6,044 nucleotides of DNA, taken from positions 1-6,044 of the forward strand of contig NZ_JANMET010000073.1 in the NCBI RefSeq assembly GCF_031377265.1, read 5' to 3'. The position numbers were made by a program, and so were the translations under genes. The notes under the pieces are model-generated. The model had not been told where the DNA came from, ran no database searches, and worked only from the letters and a program-made list of their open reading frames with translations. This document shows, piece after piece, positions 4,722 to 6,044 of this stretch (positions within the stretch are counted from its first letter, which is position 1; each line of letters starts with the position of its first letter). The stretch is from JAUYQR01 sp031377265 (GTDB lineage Bacteria > Pseudomonadota > Alphaproteobacteria > Rhodobacterales > Rhodobacteraceae).

Positions 4722-6044
4722 CTACTCGGCAGGAACTCTCGCAACCTCGTCGCTCAGCGGATAGGCAAGATGCGCCAGCATCTCTTTCGGGCAGATCTGC
4801 AAGAAGTTGCGCCGTTCTGCCTCCCAGTCCGCCAGAATGCGTTCGGCCAGTTTCGACCCGGTTTCCTCGTGATGCCGCAGGATCAGCCCTTTCAGCTGCA
4901 GCTCCCAATGCGGATGGTCAACACCGCAGGTGATGATGCTTTCGAGGTTCATGAAATCCTCGGCCACGCCTTTCGGGTCATAGACATAGGCCATGCCCCC
5001 GGTCATCCCTGCCCCGAAGTTGGCGCCGATCCGCCCCAAGACCACCGCCACGCCGCCGGTCATGTATTCGCAGCCGTTCGACCCGCAGCCTTCGACCACC
5101 ACATGCGCGCCCGAGTTGCGCACGCCAAACCGCTCGCCCGCGCGACCGCTGGCAAACAGAAAGCCGTCGGTGGCCCCGTAAAGCACGGTGTTGCCGATGA
5201 TGGTGTTCTCCTCGGCTTTCAGCGGCGAAGACATCAGCGGCCGCACGGTAATGGTGCCGCCAGACAGGCCCTTGCCGACATAGTCGTTGGCGTCGCCCAT
5301 CACCTCCAGCTTGATCCCGCGCACCGCGAACGCCCCCAGCGATTGCCCGCAAGACCCGTTCAGCTTGACCGTCAGATGATCAGGCTGCAGCGCGTTGCGC
5401 ATCCCGAACTTCTTGACGATGTGACTGCTGGCCCGCGTCCCGATGGTGCGGTGCGTGTTGCGCACGGCATAGGAAAGCTGCATCTTTTCGCCGTCTTCAA
5501 AGAACCGCGCGCCATCCTTCACAATCTCGGCGTCCAGCGTATCGGGCACCGCATTGCGCGGCTTTGACCGGTCATAGGTGATCTTCGATGCACCATCGAC
5601 GGTGATCAGCAGTGGGTTCAGGTCAAGGTCATCCAGATGCGCCGCACCCCGGCTGACCTGCGTCAACAGATCGGCCCGCCCGATGATCTCGTCCATCGAC
5701 CGGGCGCCGATTGAGGCGAGGATTTCCCGCACCTCCTGCGCGTAGAAGGTGATCAGGTTCACCACCTTTTCCGCCGATCCGGTGAACTTGGCCCGCAGCG
5801 CCTCGTTCTGCGTGCAGACGCCCACCGGGCAGGTGTTCGACTGGCACTGCCGCACCATGATGCAGCCCATCGCGATCAGTGCTGCGGTGCCGATGCCGTA
5901 TTCCTCGGCCCCCAGCATTGCAGCCATCACGATATCCCGACCCGTCCGCAGGCCTCCGTCGGTGCGCAAAGTCACCCGCTCACGCAGGTTGTTCATCGAC
6001 AAGACCTGATGCGCCTCGGTCAGGCCCATTTCCCACGGCAGGCC
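4722..6044 (-). CDS. gltB: Glutamate synthase large subunit, C-terminal 440 residues (5' end outside window)
   Basis: The large (alpha) chain of NADPH-dependent glutamate synthase, which makes two glutamates from glutamine and 2-oxoglutarate with electrons from GltD. The frame is open to the right edge (first codons GLPWEMGLTEAHQVL); the ATG at 6027-6029 is internal. Counting from the edge, LRTDGGLRTGRDIVMAAMLGAEEYGIGT (26-53) belongs to the FMN/synthase domain. Cys61, Cys67 and Cys72 (CIMVRQCQSNTC) match the three 3Fe-4S ligands by spacing, and CPVGVCTQ follows. The GXGXG beta-helix domain spans about 190-385, with repeats such as GDANDYVGKGLSGGTI (250-265) and GRIGANFGAGMTGGMAYVY (337-355). 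A helical tail ends ...DEVARVPAE at TAG 4722-4724. The amidotransferase domain and most of the synthase domain lie outside the window. No defect is seen in the part present. Confidence 0.97.
   Translation of the reverse strand, partial: GLPWEMGLTEAHQVLSMNNLRERVTLRTDGGLRTGRDIVMAAMLGAEEYGIGTAALIAMGCIMVRQCQSNTCPVGVCTQNEALRAKFTGSAEKVVNLITFYAQEVREILASIGARSMDEIIGRADLLTQVSRGAAHLDDLDLNPLLITVDGASKITYDRSKPRNAVPDTLDAEIVKDGARFFEDGEKMQLSYAVRNTHRTIGTRASSHIVKKFGMRNALQPDHLTVKLNGSCGQSLGAFAVRGIKLEVMGDANDYVGKGLSGGTITVRPLMSSPLKAEENTIIGNTVLYGATDGFLFASGRAGERFGVRNSGAHVVVEGCGSNGCEYMTGGVAVVLGRIGANFGAGMTGGMAYVYDPKGVAEDFMNLESIITCGVDHPHWELQLKGLILRHHEETGSKLAERILADWEAERRNFLQICPKEMLAHLAYPLSDEVARVPAE

Noticed and set aside
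4704..5567. 287-codon plus-strand open frame opposite gltB
   Set aside because: It is antisense to the conserved GXGXG domain of GltB, and its product is His/Arg/Pro-rich with no family features.

Overview
The window is ordinary chromosomal DNA from a GC-rich alphaproteobacterium, most likely a member of the Rhodobacteraceae (Rhodobacter/Paracoccus/Gemmobacter-like). This rests on recognisable family proteins: a roseobacter/rhodobacter-type IlvE C-terminus, a GltB C-terminus, an FzlA-type GST-fold protein and MtgA. Strong third-position GC bias and an intergenic hairpin plus GGAGTATTT block of a kind I remember from this family agree with it. The organism call is inference; no rRNA or other marker gene is present.

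Layout: at the left edge the last 80 codons of ilvE run rightward and end in a strong bidirectional terminator. Everything else is on the minus strand. Read in transcription order from the right edge: the C-terminal 440 residues of gltB (glutamate synthase large chain), a DUF1269 membrane-associated protein, mtgA (monofunctional peptidoglycan glycosyltransferase), fzlA (FtsZ-binding GST-fold division protein), queG (epoxyqueuosine reductase) and a classical SDR oxidoreductase. Last comes a probable unannotated 60-residue arginine-rich small protein, which converges on ilvE. Gaps between minus-strand genes are 61-90 bases, except queG to SDR, which is only 9 bases and probably translationally coupled. 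A promoter with no leader space lies just before mtgA, so mtgA-fzlA-queG-SDR may form one unit; this is inferred from spacing and orientation.

How the genes fit together: gltB belongs to ammonium assimilation and ilvE to branched-chain amino acid metabolism. MtgA polymerises glycan strands and FzlA links FtsZ to septal wall synthesis, so those two form a plausible cell-wall/division pair. QueG completes queuosine in tRNA and is metabolically separate. The SDR substrate is unknown.

No mobile element, CRISPR array, tRNA or rRNA was seen, and I found no large undescribed system. The best novelty candidate is the small ORF at 399-581 on the minus strand. It has an ideal Shine-Dalgarno, a fair sigma-70-like promoter, and an internally duplicated QFxRIARG motif whose two DNA copies differ almost only at synonymous third positions.
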